A stretch of DNA of 64,000 bases from Macrophomina tecta (GCA_024180945.1 JAKSGN010000020.1:496001-560000), one strand, 5' to 3'. Counted from the first letter of the stretch, positions 19,465-33,495 are shown. Notes: generated from the letters alone by a model not told the origin. Numbers and translations are program-made.

Positions 19465-20104
19465 GAGGAAGGAAGGGTGGTTGGTTTGGGAAAGCTTTTT
19501 TTTGGTTGTGTGTGTGTGTGTGTGTGGTGGTTGGGGGGGTGGGGGGAATGAACAGAGGTCAAAGAGACGTGGATGTATGGCGGAGAATGTGTATAGAGGC
19601 AAGTTAAGGGTTCCAGACAGGGCTATATGATGTCATGGCAAGTAGATTACTCGATAGACTAGCAGATGATGAAGAATTGCGGTACCGGCAAATAATACCC
19701 GGAAACCTTATCAAATAACGTAGCCTCAAAGAGCATTGAGCTATTTCTCGCGAACATGGCCTAATATGCTGTGATTGAGCGTAGACATCTGGCTCTCCAA
19801 ATCAGCACCGTCACCCGCCTGTACCAATTCAGACAACCAGCTATACACAAGGGAATGATTCGAGATGGTACGAGGATCTTCAGCTTTAGGATTACACGCC
19901 AAGATGGCACAGGAGAAGACGCCAGATGTCCTCCGTTCATCCCCTTTTCTGTACAAAAATCCAAAAATGCATTCATGGGAAACTCTTGCCTTTGTCTTTT
20001 CTAACAACGGCTTCGACTATCCCCCCATCCATCCATCCGGCGCTTATCTCCATGTGTGGCAGAAATTGTCAGCTCCCTTCCCCCGTAGCTCAATCTACTC
20101 GCAT
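19465..20104. other. Convergent 3' region of CENP-I and ATP synthase beta, with (TG)10
   Basis: Non-coding. A (TG)10 repeat at 19507-19526 lies just after the CENP-I stop. Short frames on both strands are not supported. Confidence 0.5.
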
Positions 20105-22100
<1,996 letters not shown>

Positions 22101-22637
22101 TCTGCAAGATGTCGGAGGGCAGGGTAGATGGGAGTGGAGAGGTGGATGGGGAGAGAGGAAGCTCGTCTGGGAGACGGTCGAGGTGCAACTTCACTGCGAG
22201 CGAGATTCTCCGAAGCGGGCACAGGCCATCGCCCACAAGTCCAGTGACCAGCGCCTTCCGAATGCCGGATCTCGCCCAACAACAACCAAGGCACGGCGAC
22301 GACGCGCCCGCGACCCGGCCGGCCGCTGCACTGCCGCCGCTTTTTACTGCCGACGGCACACATTTCATTCAATTGCATTTCCAGAGAGCAGCTCCACCGC
22401 CCGCTTTTGATGGTTCCACGGCCATTTGACACTCAAGGCACTCCGCATCAGGTCACGTGAATTATCATCGTAGCTGCATGTCATTCTGGCTATTCTACTT
22501 CTCCCCTGCCAACCCCTCACACTCAGCGCCCCAGCCTACCCGTCGTGTCACACCATCTCCACCCACCCGGTGCCCGTGTCTACAAAGTCTCTTCGAGCGC
22601 CAGAACCTGCAACTGTCAGCCCAGCTCGCCACGAGAA
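22101..22637. promoter_or_regulatory. Upstream region of atp2 and 3' region of the branching enzyme gene
   Basis: Non-coding 537 bp between two genes on the same strand. No defined motif was assigned. Confidence 0.4.
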
Positions 22638-25036
22638 CTAGGTATCGAGAGCACATACAATCGCCGTCCTTGACGGAATGTACACCTGTAGGAAGTTCTT
22701 CCGGTTGTTCCAGCTGAATGGCGTTGTGAAGAAGCGCGTGTCTTCTTTTATGTTGCCATGCCCGCCAAAGTCCGGAGAATCAGTGTTAATCACGATCTTG
22801 TACGTGCCCTCCTGCTCAACGCCTACGCGATAGTCTGTGAAGCTGCTGCTGGGGTGGAAGTTGAAGATCCAGAGCAGGCCTCCCCGCTCAAACACAACGA
22901 CCTTGTCGCCTTCGTGCTTCAGGCTGATGTAAGCCTGCGGAGCGTGCAGCCAGCCGTACTTCTCCTCGGTCCACTGCATCTTGCTGTCGAATTCGTTGAG
23001 GAAGCGGTAACGCAGGAGATGGTCGTCCACAAGGTTGAACTGACGACGCGCGTAATGGAAACTGTTGCCGTTTCCTTCACGCGGGAAGTCCAACCATTCG
23101 GGATGGCCAAATTCATTACCTTCGAAGTTGAGGTAGCCTTCGCCACCCAGGCCATGGGTGATGAGGCGAATCATCTTGTGTAGGGACAGGCCACGGTCGA
23201 TGACTGGTGTCAACTCCGTCAAGACCGACATGTTGGTGTACAACTCGGCGTCACACAGCCACATGAGAAGAGACTTGTCGCCGACGAGACTGGAATAGGT
23301 CAGTGACTGTTCCATGCGTTTTAGTGTCAACTTACGCTTGGTCGTGACTCTCTGCATACGCAATAGTCTTCTCTCCATGTCGGCGGTTGGACAACGTCCA
23401 CGTCAGAGCTCCCATGTCCCATTCGATATCCTGCTTCTCCTTGAGCCACTTGATGTACAGATCAGGGATAGCCATCGCCAGCCTGTAGTCAAAACCAATG
23501 CCACCAAGGGACAAGGCAACGCACAGACCAGGCATACCGGAGACGTCCTCGGCGATCGTGATGACATCCGGATACAGCTGGTGCAACATTTCGTTTGCGA
23601 TCATGAGGTACACAACACCCTCCTCGTCCACCTTATCGCCGAAGTACTCATGGTAACCCCCGGAGAAACCACTGTGAAAGTTAGCAACGTGTAGGAAAGA
23701 TGAGAGTACCAAACATACGTTCCAATGCCGTGGTGAACGTAGAGCATGCTGGTGACTCCGTCAAAGCGGAAGCCATCGAAGTTATACTCTTCCATCCAGA
23801 AGCGCAGGTTGCTCAGAAGGAACCTCAAGACCTCATGATGTCCGTAGTTGAACAACCTGCTATCCCATAAGTCGTGGCGTCCCTTTCCACCCTCGTGGAA
23901 GTAGAGGTGGTCGCTTCCGTCAAACATGTTAAGGCCATCCAGCACGTTCTTCGAGGCGTGGCTGTGTACCACGTCAAGCAGAACCGTAATGCCCATGCCA
24001 TGAGCTGTGTCGATCAGCTCTTTGAGGTCGTCTGGGTAGCCGTAGCGGCTGCTTGCGGCAAAAAAGCTGTTAATCTGGTATCCGAAGCTGGCATAATATG
24101 CATGCTCCATGATAGCCATCAGCTGAATGGCATTATATCCAAGATGCTTGATGCGCGGGAGGACGTTTGCTGTGAACTCCTTGTATGTCGCAACCTTGGG
24201 CTCCGGAGACGAAATACCCACGTGTGCCTCATAGATGCGCAGACTTTTCGGCTTCTTGGGCCTCTGGTTCTTGAAGACGTATCTCTGCTCCTTCGGTGGG
24301 TTCCAGAATCTGGCATCGTATACGGGGGAAACGGAGAGATCTTGAGTAACACGGGTGATCCACGCTGGAATGCGCTCCTGTCTCGCGTGGTCATTGGGAA
24401 CAACGAGAGAGATCTGGCGAGGCTCATTAGCTTCATATATAGATGAGATTGCGCCCAGCGTACCTTGATTTTTGAATCATGTGCAATAGCCGGTTGGCCA
24501 TTGACGGGCGGCAGGGTGATTTCGAAGACGCCAAACTCGTTCTTCTTCATCTCATGCGAATCGCGGTTCCAGCCGTCTGATAGTTCTGTCAGCCCACGGT
24601 ATCGAAGCATCGCAGTCGGTCGACGTACTGAAGTCGCCGATGAGGTATGCGCGCAGCGCACTCTGAGCCCACTCCCGGTAAGTGATGGAGTTGTCGTCGT
24701 TCACGTGGATTCCAAATCTCTCGTAGCCCTATGCACAGACGGTTAGAAGGAGCGCAAGCCGCGGCGGCCGGTGTAGGATGGGTTACCCTGGAGAATTTCT
24801 CGAGACCGCCCTCTGTCTCGTCAATGGTCTTGAGCCATTGCTGAGCTTTGCTGTAGCGGCTTCGGAGGCCATCCTTGAAGGGCGAGAGCCACGGGTCGAG
24901 GGAGAGAATTCCTGGCGAGATCAGCACACCGCGAGTAATGTGGGGGGCAAAGGCAGCAGTTACCGGTGCCGTCGTTGGGCAGATTGCCGGCAGACTCGCC
25001 CACGACAGAGTTGTCAGAGGCGTTGTTTGTTTCCAT
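22638..25036 (-). CDS. GLC3: 1,4-alpha-glucan (glycogen) branching enzyme
   Basis: Seven exons: 25036-24964, 24911-24787, 24728-24629, 24576-24464, 24413-23719, 23671-23336 and 23289-22638, giving 697 residues, as usual for fungal and animal branching enzymes. Introns are 46-58 nt. The N-terminal CBM48-type module carries [13 protein letters not shown], created by splicing. The GH13 catalytic barrel shows [34 protein letters not shown] with the catalytic Asp, and [24 protein letters not shown] follows, and a beta-sandwich end completes the protein. It transfers alpha-1,4 glucan chains to alpha-1,6 branch points in glycogen synthesis in the cytosol. It diverges from the clpX gene. Confidence 0.96.
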
Positions 25037-25761
25037 GGCGGGAGAATATGGAAGACAGAAGAATTGGAGGGAGGGCTGGGGGGCGGCTGTTTTAAAAGGC
25101 GTTGAGAGCTAGGCGGCGGGACAGGGCAAACAGACAGCGCCTCGATGCGATAGCTAGCGAGAACAGGCGGGTCGCGTCACAGCGCATGGCGAGTGGCAGA
25201 CAGCGAGCTAGAGCTTAAACGCCATGGATATGTGCGGGGCCCACCGTGGAACTCCCTCCACTCTCCACCAATCTTCCCCTCCTTGAGCTGGCGCAGCGTG
25301 CAGCTTTTTGCAACACGCCTGCTGGGGGTGCCTCAACGTCATCCGCATTCCGCAAGCTAAGGCCGCATGCAGCTAGGCCCCCGCCTCAGGAGCTTGGGCG
25401 CAGCCTCCAGGCCTGCGGAGAGCCACTCAGCCCTCCGAGCTCTGCCAATGCGCCGATGACGGACGCGCCGCTCAACACCTCGCTCCCCTCCCTACACCCT
25501 CCTGTCTCGCCGCCGGCCGCTTCCTGTGCTGCCCGTTTTTCGTGGCGTGAACGCTCCACATTCCGTCTGCCACGCCCATTTCGTCCCGTGTGCCTCCTTC
25601 TGCCGCGCCCGCTTATCTCCGCTGCGACACCCCGCCAAGCTTGACTCAGGCCCGGCAGCCGCGCTCTGCGATGAGTTAGAGACCGCACATCACGCGCGGA
25701 GACGCTCCTCAACCAGTCAAGCAGGAACCCGCTGCTCGCAGATCCAGCATTGCCCTGCGCA
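25037..25761. promoter_or_regulatory. Bidirectional upstream region of branching enzyme and ClpX genes
   Basis: 725 bp between divergent starts. No supported frame; GC-rich with mixed composition. Confidence 0.45.
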
Positions 25762-27633
25762 ATGCCCAACATGACCCTCGCCACCGGTTTCACAATTTCC
25801 ATCTCGCCCCAAGCGCGCTCCTCTTATCTTGCTCTTTGCTCCATAAGCCGCACCTTTACCACCTCCGCATCGCAGTGTACGAATGGCCAGTACAGCCGCT
25901 CCGACTTCTCGAGCCAGGGCTTCACTGGAATCTATGAGCCGGGCCAGCCTACCGGCGGCCCGCTGGGCGGCGCCAGCATAGTTGGTGCCCCTCGGATAAC
26001 TCCGAAGGCGCTCAAACAGCACCTGGATCAGTTTGTCGTGGGTCAGGAGCGCGCAAAGAAAGTCTTGAGTGTCGCCGTATACAACCACTACCAGCGGATA
26101 CAGGAGCTCGAGCGGCTCGAGGATGAAGAACAGGATATCCTAGCCCAGCAAGCCCGGCGGGAAATGGTGCATCGGCACCCGGTCGAAGGTACTCACCGGG
26201 GGAGGTGGACAACCTCTGGCGCCGTACTGACACAAGATTTTGCAGACGAGTTCCCTGGACAGCAACGCACCATCAATGTTTGGGATGAAACCCAGCATCC
26301 GCCCGACCCTCCTGCGCCGCCTCCGCGGTCCCCTGCAGCCTTCGGTTCCGAACCAATCGTGGACAACAGCCCCATGACCATCGAGAAGTCAAACATACTT
26401 CTTCTAGGTCCTTCCGGTGTTGGGAAGACGTTGATGGCAAAGACGCTTGCTCGTGTGCTCGAAGTACCATTCAGCATGTCTGACTGCACCCCCTTCACCC
26501 AGGCCGGGTACATTGGCGAGGATGCTGAAGTCTGTGTCCAACGGCTCCTAGCTGCGGCAAACTACGACGTGGCAGCAGCAGAACGGGGAATCATAGTCCT
26601 GGACGAGATAGACAAAATCGCGACGGCCAAAGTCAGTCACGGCAAGGATGTTAGCGGAGAAGGCGTTCAACAGGCATTGTTGAAAATCATTGAAGGCACA
26701 ACACTACAAATACAAGCTAAACCGGAGAGGGGAGGCAATAGTAGGAGAGGGCCTAGCGGTAATGCGTCGGGCTTCACCTTCAGTCCTCCCGGTGGCGGCC
26801 CTGGAGCTCCTGGAGGAACAGGCATGAACATGGGACAACCTCCTTCTCCGAAAGGGGAGGTATTCAACGTCCGCACTGACAACATCCTCTTCATCTGCAC
26901 CGGTGCATTTATCGGTCTCCACAAGATGATCCTCGACCGCATTTCCAAGGGTAGTATCGGCTTTGGCGCTCCCGTGCGAGCATCTACTCCAGAGACCTTA
27001 TCTTTCGACACGACGCTCAAGGGTGAGGAGGCTCTTTTCCGCAGACACGTCCCTTTCTACACACCGGATCCTTCGGCCTCCGGCTCTTCCTCTCAAGCTC
27101 CTCTCAACACCCTAGATCTCGTCGAGCCCGCCGACTTGCAAAAATACGGCATGATCCCGGAGCTAGTTGGACGCATCCCAATTTCCTGCGCGCTCTCCTC
27201 TCTGGACGAGGAAGCCCTTGTACGAGTGCTGACCGAACCTCGCAATTCCCTCGTCAAGCAGTACGAGCAACTCTTCTCGCTATCTGGCATTGAGCTCAAG
27301 TTCACCTCTCCCGCTCTCCGTGAGGTCGCCAAGCAGGCATCGAAGATGGCAACCGGCGCGCGAGGGCTCCGTACGGTCATGGAACGCCTGCTCGGCGAAG
27401 CTCAATACGAGTGTCCCGGCAGCACAACAAAACACGTCCTCGTCACTAAAGAGGCAGCACAGCGGAAGAAGCCCCTGACTTACGTGAGCCGGGGGCAACA
27501 ACAACGTTTCCGGACTCTGTTGGAGAAAGAGGAAGAAGAGTGGGAAAGGGAGGCTAATAGCCAGAAGGCGGCAGAAGAGGAGCAACAGAGAGTGAATAGT
27601 TTTGAGCAGTATAGAAGCGCTGGGTACGCGTAA
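25762..27633 (+). CDS. MCX1: Mitochondrial ClpX-type AAA+ unfoldase
   Basis: The open frame from the ATG at 25762 encodes 623 residues. A likely in-frame intron of 57 nt (26189-26245, GTACTC, branch ACTGAC, TTTTGCAG) would remove 19 residues and give 604. The AAA+ core is clear: GPSGVGKTLMAKTLA (Walker A), GYIGEDAEVCVQRLL, IIVLDEIDKIA (Walker B), VSGEGVQQALLKIIEGT and GMIPELVGRIP. The bacterial N-terminal zinc domain is absent, as in fungal Mcx1. A presequence is expected in about the first 45 residues. Mcx1 is a mitochondrial matrix unfoldase. A Gly/Pro-rich insert lies after the IEGT motif. The C-terminus is Glu/Gln-rich. Whether a ClpP partner exists cannot be seen here. Confidence 0.93.
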   Translation: MPNMTLATGFTISISPQARSSYLALCSISRTFTTSASQCTNGQYSRSDFSSQGFTGIYEPGQPTGGPLGGASIVGAPRITPKALKQHLDQFVVGQERAKKVLSVAVYNHYQRIQELERLEDEEQDILAQQARREMVHRHPVEGTHRGRWTTSGAVLTQDFADEFPGQQRTINVWDETQHPPDPPAPPPRSPAAFGSEPIVDNSPMTIEKSNILLLGPSGVGKTLMAKTLARVLEVPFSMSDCTPFTQAGYIGEDAEVCVQRLLAAANYDVAAAERGIIVLDEIDKIATAKVSHGKDVSGEGVQQALLKIIEGTTLQIQAKPERGGNSRRGPSGNASGFTFSPPGGGPGAPGGTGMNMGQPPSPKGEVFNVRTDNILFICTGAFIGLHKMILDRISKGSIGFGAPVRASTPETLSFDTTLKGEEALFRRHVPFYTPDPSASGSSSQAPLNTLDLVEPADLQKYGMIPELVGRIPISCALSSLDEEALVRVLTEPRNSLVKQYEQLFSLSGIELKFTSPALREVAKQASKMATGARGLRTVMERLLGEAQYECPGSTTKHVLVTKEAAQRKKPLTYVSRGQQQRFRTLLEKEEEEWEREANSQKAAEEEQQRVNSFEQYRSAGYA

Positions 27634-28526
27634 TTAGAGGGGGAATTTTACTGGGAATGAAGTACCGATTGGAATATGCATGTCACAGCACGGCGTTGCT
27701 TGACGTTTACGGGCTAGTTCAGTTCGGAATGTATGTACATGATTTAGTTGGATAGAGCAATGCCTGATAATATCTAACAATACTACATACACCTCGAAGG
27801 GTATCCTCAGCTTACTGCTATTGGCCCCGCTCTACCTTAATGCCGGAGCTGTGGGAAGTCAGTCACTGCATCATTTTTCCATTGTGCTCAAGCGTGGAAT
27901 TCTAGCCTAAAACGTCAGCCCAATTCAACGCTGACGCTCATTATCATCTCGCGAGTGAACTCTTACACATTTTCGGGGGCATCACACTGGATTTTGAAAA
28001 GTCTTAACGCAATGTCAATTGAGATGTGCATAGCCCCATGCTTATACATCTCAAAACGTGAGCTTGGCAATATTTCAAAAGATCAAGGATCCACGTATGG
28101 TCGAGGTCTTGTGCCTCAAGGATTTTTTGTAACATTAATTCAATAAAAGGCTTACATCTTCCGCACCATACAGTCATCTGAGCATCAGCCTCAATTCAAC
28201 GCAGCAAGACCCAGACTCGTGGTCCTATGTTTGCAGACACGCAATGACGACAGCGGCCAGCCCACTCCAGAAATTTGACATCGATATGCATGAGCCGCTT
28301 TATAGCAAACAGCATTAACGAGGAATATTCCTCCATCCGTCTCTAAAACACTCCCCACTCTAGAAGTCTCTCCAAGTATTACAATATCGTAGCATATTAA
28401 TTCTCTTAACTCGTAAAAACTTGCTGTAAGTCCAATCCGGGTCGTGCGGGGACGCCGAGCGCCTCCCGTTCGCTTTTGAGATCTTGATTCCGGGGGTAGG
28501 GAAAAGGCATCGATGCGGCCGTTGCC
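27634..28526. other. Intergenic region without a supported gene
   Basis: About 0.9 kb between convergent genes, mostly AT-rich for this window. No recognisable gene or repeat. Confidence 0.5.
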
Positions 28527-29072
28527 TCACAGCTCCATCACGCCGGCACCGTTGCCGACGATCCGATCCTGCGCCTGGCGGGCCGCGGCCGTCACGGTTG
28601 CTTTTGCGGCGGCAGCTGCGGCGGCTGATGTGGACTCGGGGAAGGCGCCGGCAGTTTCGCCAGCGAGGTAGTATGCGGCGCGGTTGACGAGGAAGGAAAT
28701 GTGCTCGGGCAGGTAGAGGGAGGCAGCGATGACGATCATGCTGGCGAAAAGGAAGACGAAGGAATCTGAAGAGAGCGGTCTGTTGTCAGTGGATGGCGGT
28801 TCTCTGTGGAATGTTTGGCAGGGCCGGGATTGGCGGGAGGGAAAGGCGGGCGTACTGAAGATGAACTTCTCGGTAGGCGTAAGCATGTACAGCGAGAAGG
28901 TGACCTCGTACTGGTAGCGCTTGCGCTGCAGCCAGCGCAGGACGGCGGTGGGATACAGCATGAGGGCAAGGGCCAGGATGCTGGCCGAGGCGGCGAGGAA
29001 GGCGTAGGTCAGGGTGGAGGTGTAGTAGTAGACGGCAGCGCTGAGAGAGGTTGCGTCGGAGTGGCGCGGCAT
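28527..29072 (-). CDS. Small membrane protein, function unknown
   Basis: Two exons: 29072-28856 and 28765-28527, with a 90-nt intron (GTACGC...CTTCAG), giving 151 residues. Two hydrophobic segments are evident: about residues 15-43 (TLTYAFLAASASILALALML) and about 74-92 (FVFLFASMIVIAASLYLP). Between them is a conserved-looking motif YMLTPTEKFIFN, in which the last residue is made by splicing. The C-terminus is Ala-rich and helical. The compact two-helix form and spliced motif suggest a real fungal protein. I do not recognise its family. It diverges from the release-factor-like gene, about 300 bp away. Confidence 0.72.
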   Translation of the reverse strand: MPRHSDATSLSAAVYYYTSTLTYAFLAASASILALALMLYPTAVLRWLQRKRYQYEVTFSLYMLTPTEKFIFSTPAFPSRQSRPCQTFHREPPSTDNRPLSSDSFVFLFASMIVIAASLYLPEHISFLVNRAAYYLAGETAGAFPESTSAAAAAAAKATVTAAARQAQDRIVGNGAGVMEL

Positions 29073-29370
29073 GGGTGGAGATCAAGGGCAGTCAGCAAAG
29101 CAGTGCAGTCGCTTGGTAATTTGCGCGGGTAAGGTAGGGGCGGGCGTGACTGCAGGGCTGCTGTTGGGGGATTATTATTGCGGAGGATGCTGGGCTGCGC
29201 ATCCGGTGGTGCCTGCGCGTTAAAGGCCAGCGGGCGGAAAAGGAGCGAATCTCGGGCACCCCTGCGCGCGCGTGTTTCAGGGTCTGCGCGGCCAGGCCCA
29301 GTGCCGGCCGCCAAAGTCCAACTCACACCAAACACCTGGTCACGCTCTGGGCTCTGCGCTGGGCAAGTTC
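29073..29370. promoter_or_regulatory. Bidirectional upstream region
   Basis: 298 bp between the divergent starts of the small membrane protein and the GGQ-domain protein; nothing else is seen in it. Confidence 0.4.
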
Positions 29371-30008
29371 ATGATGGCGACTCAATGCACCCGCCGTGCG
29401 CTTTGCAGCATACGGAACCAGATCCGCCCCGCCATAACAACACGCTCCATCTTCGTCACCGCAGCCTTTCAAGGTCCAAAGCCCTTACCGCCCCGGCCTA
29501 CGATTAAAGAAGATGACATCACCGAATCATTTCTCAAGGGCAGCGGACCGGGCGGTCAGAAAATTGTATTAAGCCCCCTGGCATTCCTCCCTTGAGACCC
29601 AACTCTGATCAATCGATTCAGAATAAAACATCGTCCGCGGTACAGTTGAAGCACCTGCCGACAGGCATTGTCGTCAAGTATCAGGGCACGCGCTCGCGTA
29701 CTCAAAACCGCAAAACTGCTCGAAGAATGCTCGCTGAAAGACTGGAAGAGATGGAGAAGGGCGAAGAAAGCAGAACCCAGATCAAGCGCGCCGCTCAAGC
29801 AAAAAAGAAGGCCAGCAAGGCGAAGAAGTCAAGGAGAAAGTACCGAGCCTTAGAGGAAGCCAAAAAGAACGGTTTAAGCGCGACTTCAGCGGAAGAAGAG
29901 GCTGAAGAGAACGACGAGGAATGGGAGGATGTTGGTGAAGAATCTGCCCACGAAAGCAAAGACGAAAGCACAGCAGATCAAGCGGAGAGGAAGCCGAAGA
30001 ATCTCTAG
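29371..30008 (+). CDS. Mitochondrial peptide chain release factor-like protein (GGQ domain, MTRFR/C12orf65 type)
   Basis: Two exons: 29371-29565 and 29622-30008, joined by a 56-nt phase-0 intron (GTATTA...GATTCAG), giving 193 residues. An Arg-rich mitochondrial presequence covers about residues 1-40. The GGQ motif sits in GSGPGGQKI-NKTSSAVQL, split exactly by the intron, followed by HLPTGIVVKYQGTRSRTQNR. No codon-recognition domain is present, so this is a short, codon-independent factor. Its family rescues stalled mitochondrial ribosomes by hydrolysing peptidyl-tRNA (human MTRFR/C12orf65, yeast Rso55). The C-terminal half is a basic helix followed by an acidic tail. Confidence 0.9.
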
Positions 30009-30841
30009 GCTCCTTTCTGGGACTTAGAAGGCTTTTGGCCATGAAGAACGCTCACCCGCAGATGGGCGCCCTATTTCTTTACGCCAACAGACGCCTACAA
30101 GGCTGCTCATTAGGAAGAACGTTTGCCCGAAAAACGGGCTTCCCCAAGATTTCGAAACATGGGATCAAACGCCGTACTCAGCCGACACCTTCCCCGCCTC
30201 CAGCCATTCTCCACACTTGAAAACATTGTCCAACCAACCACCGATAGAGCACTTTTCCCTACGCTCCGGAATCTGAGAGCAGCAGGAAGGCCTTGGTCCT
30301 CTCGGTGTTCTCTGGGTTGACGAAGCAGCTTCCGCATATGCCATGGACTTGTTGTTCAGGCAGGTATAACTGACGACGGGAAGAGTGATGAGCCGGCCTC
30401 ACTCCGAAAGCACCAGAGGATGACGGCGAATTTCGTCTGAGCCCAGGTTGTCTTATCCCAAACTAATTGAAAAACACTTCGGCGCGCGGTGCTAATTCGC
30501 ACTCATCCATGTCATGCAAACGGGCGCTAAAAGAAGCTTTCCGGCTCGGGCTTAACGCCCCCCAAGGCCTCCAAACTGTGGGCTGTCCTTCCATCCTATA
30601 GGGGGTTACGTATCTACGTGGCTATTTGAAACAAGTCCCTACTGTCCGCGTATATCTGCATGTTTCAACCCATGATGTGATCTGACGTTAGGCACGCCTG
30701 GCCAGCGCCCAACTCTTTAAAAGCGCGGCTGGCACTCATACCTGCGAAGCATTATCAGCCCTTCAGGAACCGAACGCGCCTTTACCGCTCGCATCTTACT
30801 ACGGAAACTGCTTCCAATAAGTTCTGCTCCCTCTCCTCAAC
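30009..30841. other. Intergenic region without a supported gene
   Basis: About 0.83 kb. A TTTAAAAG box at about 30716-30723 lies about 120 bp before the next start. No other feature is evident. Confidence 0.45.
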
Positions 30842-31228
30842 ATGGATCCCAACTCCTCCCTGACCGAAGTGAAACAACCCATCCGGAAGCGTCGCAACCG
30901 GCCGCCAAAGCACGTCCGCACGGCAAGCAAGCAAGCAAAGCTCGACGGTATTCAAGCGCCCACCGTCCAGCAAGCCTGCCAGCATATGAAGAAGATTGGG
31001 CGTGCGCAGAACTATATGTTTGCGCAGAGACGAGTTCGAAAGAAGGGCAGAGCGAAGGCTCAAACCGAATCCTCAGAGGAGAAGACGCGCGTCCCCCTCG
31101 CCGCAACGGACGCGGCCGAGCATGCACCAAGCCAGAACCCCGTTGCTATAAATGATATTTCTACAGCCAAGGCTGGTGGAAAAGCTGCGCATGAGCGGCA
31201 AGAGGAAAGGGAGTCGGGTCACGAATAA
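30842..31228 (+). CDS. Small basic hypothetical protein, 128 residues
   Basis: Uninterrupted frame from an ATG in the context CAACATGG. The first 80 residues are strongly basic and contain KPIRKRRNRPPKHVRT-like runs and RRVRKKGRAKAQ, giving a nuclear or nucleic-acid-binding look. The remainder is polar and Ala/Glu-rich. No family is recognised. Its codon and composition pattern, start context and an upstream TTTAAAAG box support it moderately. It could be one exon of a larger gene. Confidence 0.45.
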   Translation: MDPNSSLTEVKQPIRKRRNRPPKHVRTASKQAKLDGIQAPTVQQACQHMKKIGRAQNYMFAQRRVRKKGRAKAQTESSEEKTRVPLAATDAAEHAPSQNPVAINDISTAKAGGKAAHERQEERESGHE

Positions 31229-32717
31229 TGAAGAAGATCTGAGTGGGCTGGTCATGGAACGCTACTTCTCGTGCGAGGTTGGTCACCGCAAGTCGTCCTC
31301 CTATATGGCGCCGTAGTGTCATCGGAATAATAATGTAATTAGTTTCTTTGAAAATGCTTGTCCGCGAATATGCGTGCAAAATGCTGCGGTGAGGGCAGGA
31401 GGTTAAACTTTGGGCGCTGGTCTCATGCGCTGCCTGACAAATATCGCCGCAGAAACATCAACCCCCGGTCCCTCGTGAGGACGAAACTGGCTTCGCTTCA
31501 AGCCGTGTGGCCAACCGCTCCGTTGGAAGACGACGCGCGCTGAGGAGAAGCTAGCAGACGCAGCTGACTTTGGGCAGCAGATTGTGGCTTTCTGACTGAA
31601 CGGCTTCCAGTATCAGCTCACAAGGCAGCGTGGAGCGCCTGTACCACCGTCACGATCGGATACTCCAGCCCTTGGCTTTCGACCCCCAGAGAAATGCCAC
31701 CACCTCACTTGCCCTCCCTCGAAGCCGCACTCATGGCAAGCCATTTTTACTTTTCTCAACTCCAGCTGATTGGTTCGCTTAGTGAAGATGCCCTCACTAC
31801 CATCAATGAAGGGGATGGGAAAAAAAAAAAGAAAATTCCAGTGGAGTAAACACACTGTTGCTTACTCCCACCTGAGAAGTTTCCCAGTCAAGAGACCTCG
31901 TTACCGTCAAGGTGTGGTTGAAGAGGAAAGGAAGAAGCTATCTGGTCGGAGATAAGTGGGTATTTATAGGCAGCCAAAGAAGACGACGGACTGGCAAGAG
32001 GGAGCTGTAGGGATGGTCAGGCAGGCCAAGGAGCTCCGGCCCAAGACTTCTGTGGAGATGGCCCAGTGATCCGGGCTCACATGGCATTGGGCTTTTAGGA
32101 AGGCTTAATAGGGCAGGCACGGCTGGAGTTACTGACTCGTGGGCATGGGATGCTGGGCATTCGCTCCGGGGCGCAGCTGGCTGAAAGGGTAGCCACGACG
32201 TCATCGTCGTGACTCCGGGCTGCCATTCGCCCTGCTGGCTGCACACATTTCGAGGGTGTTGGTATTGCTGGTTCAGAGGTAGGCATCCGCTGGCTTGACG
32301 AGGTTTTCTTCAACCCCACTGATTGAACATAAGATGGCTTGTGCAGTGGCTCATGTACGTATGGAAAGTGGATAGAGCATCCAGACGGTGTTACGGTTTA
32401 GTCCCAATGGTACTCATTATTGCCAATATACCACCGATCCAATCCAATAGTCTCTCAACAGGTCCAAACCTTCAACAATTAGCAATCAATTGCTCAGATA
32501 GTACTATAAATATAGCCAGAGAATGCTCGAATAGCTCCTCAGCGATTCTTTTGCATTCTCTACCTTCACCACTCAAGCCTACTTGTCTATCATTGTTACA
32601 GATATAACGGACATTGATACCAGAATTATCTATACCGATAATCATGGTGAGACGGGTCTGGTGACTGATAAAGTTGTGTGGCAAAAACAAGACTTCGACC
32701 CAATACGCGGTGTTGAA
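31229..32717. other. Intergenic region without a supported gene
   Basis: About 1.5 kb with no frame that could be defended on both length and start context. It leads into a weak frame at 32718-33146. A possible upstream extension of that frame (from 32583) lacks an ATG. Confidence 0.4.
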
Positions 32718-33146
32718 ATGCGCCGGTGGTGTCTTCCATTCAGTACAGCTCTTCTTGCCTCGTACTCACCTTCACTACATGATCGTTCCATCTCCAGCCT
32801 GCCTTGCATCATCAGCACCATGATACAAGCTGCTGCAGAAGGTATCCAAGAGTCTCCAGCTTGGCAGAGCCCCGTCAACGAGGTAACGAAACTAGGCTTC
32901 TCTAGTGATTTACAATCTAATGCATGCCTAAACAAACTATGGAACTTCTATGAGTACGAACACAGACTGGTGGTTGTTTCTACAGACACGAATTCAACAG
33001 AAATACTGCCCCTCTCCAACGTCGTTGCTGGCCTTTACAAACCGGTAGACTATACTAGATGTCCACCAGAAGCCTGTCGCGCTATTGAGCATGCTAAGAA
33101 GAATATTTTTAACGGTACATCTCTTTTACACAGCTCAGTACCCTGA
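32718..33146 (+). CDS. Possible hypothetical protein, weak
   Basis: A frame of 143 codons including the stop. The coding-like reading continues upstream without an ATG, so the true start may be in another exon or the gene may be broken. The region after about residue 60 has varied composition, for example LWNFYEYEHRLVVVST and YTRCPPEACRAIEHAKKN. No domain recognised. It lies about 350 bp before the RIP-damaged retrotransposon. Confidence 0.25.
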   Translation: MRRWCLPFSTALLASYSPSLHDRSISSLPCIISTMIQAAAEGIQESPAWQSPVNEVTKLGFSSDLQSNACLNKLWNFYEYEHRLVVVSTDTNSTEILPLSNVVAGLYKPVDYTRCPPEACRAIEHAKKNIFNGTSLLHSSVP

Positions 33147-33495
33147 AATCAAGCTAAATATGCTCTGCGATGAACCTAAAGCGTGCTCAATACACTAGAG
33201 AAAAATGCTGTTAGCATAGCGGAACCGGGCCATCACTCGCAATTCTGCGAGCATGTACTTAATTGTATCTGAAATGGTGGAGACAAAAAGGCTCTTTGAA
33301 GTCTTAATTTGTGCTACCACTTCACTTACAGTGGACTTGAATGCAGCGATCGCTGTGCGGGTTATCATTGACTTCATGTTTCTTGAGCATCTAAACAACG
33401 CTCTGATGGAGGAAAATCCAGGGGAATGTGAGGGGATCCTGGGTAAGCCTATCTTCATCTCCGCGATGATATTTATGCCTCCAAACGCGTGCGAA

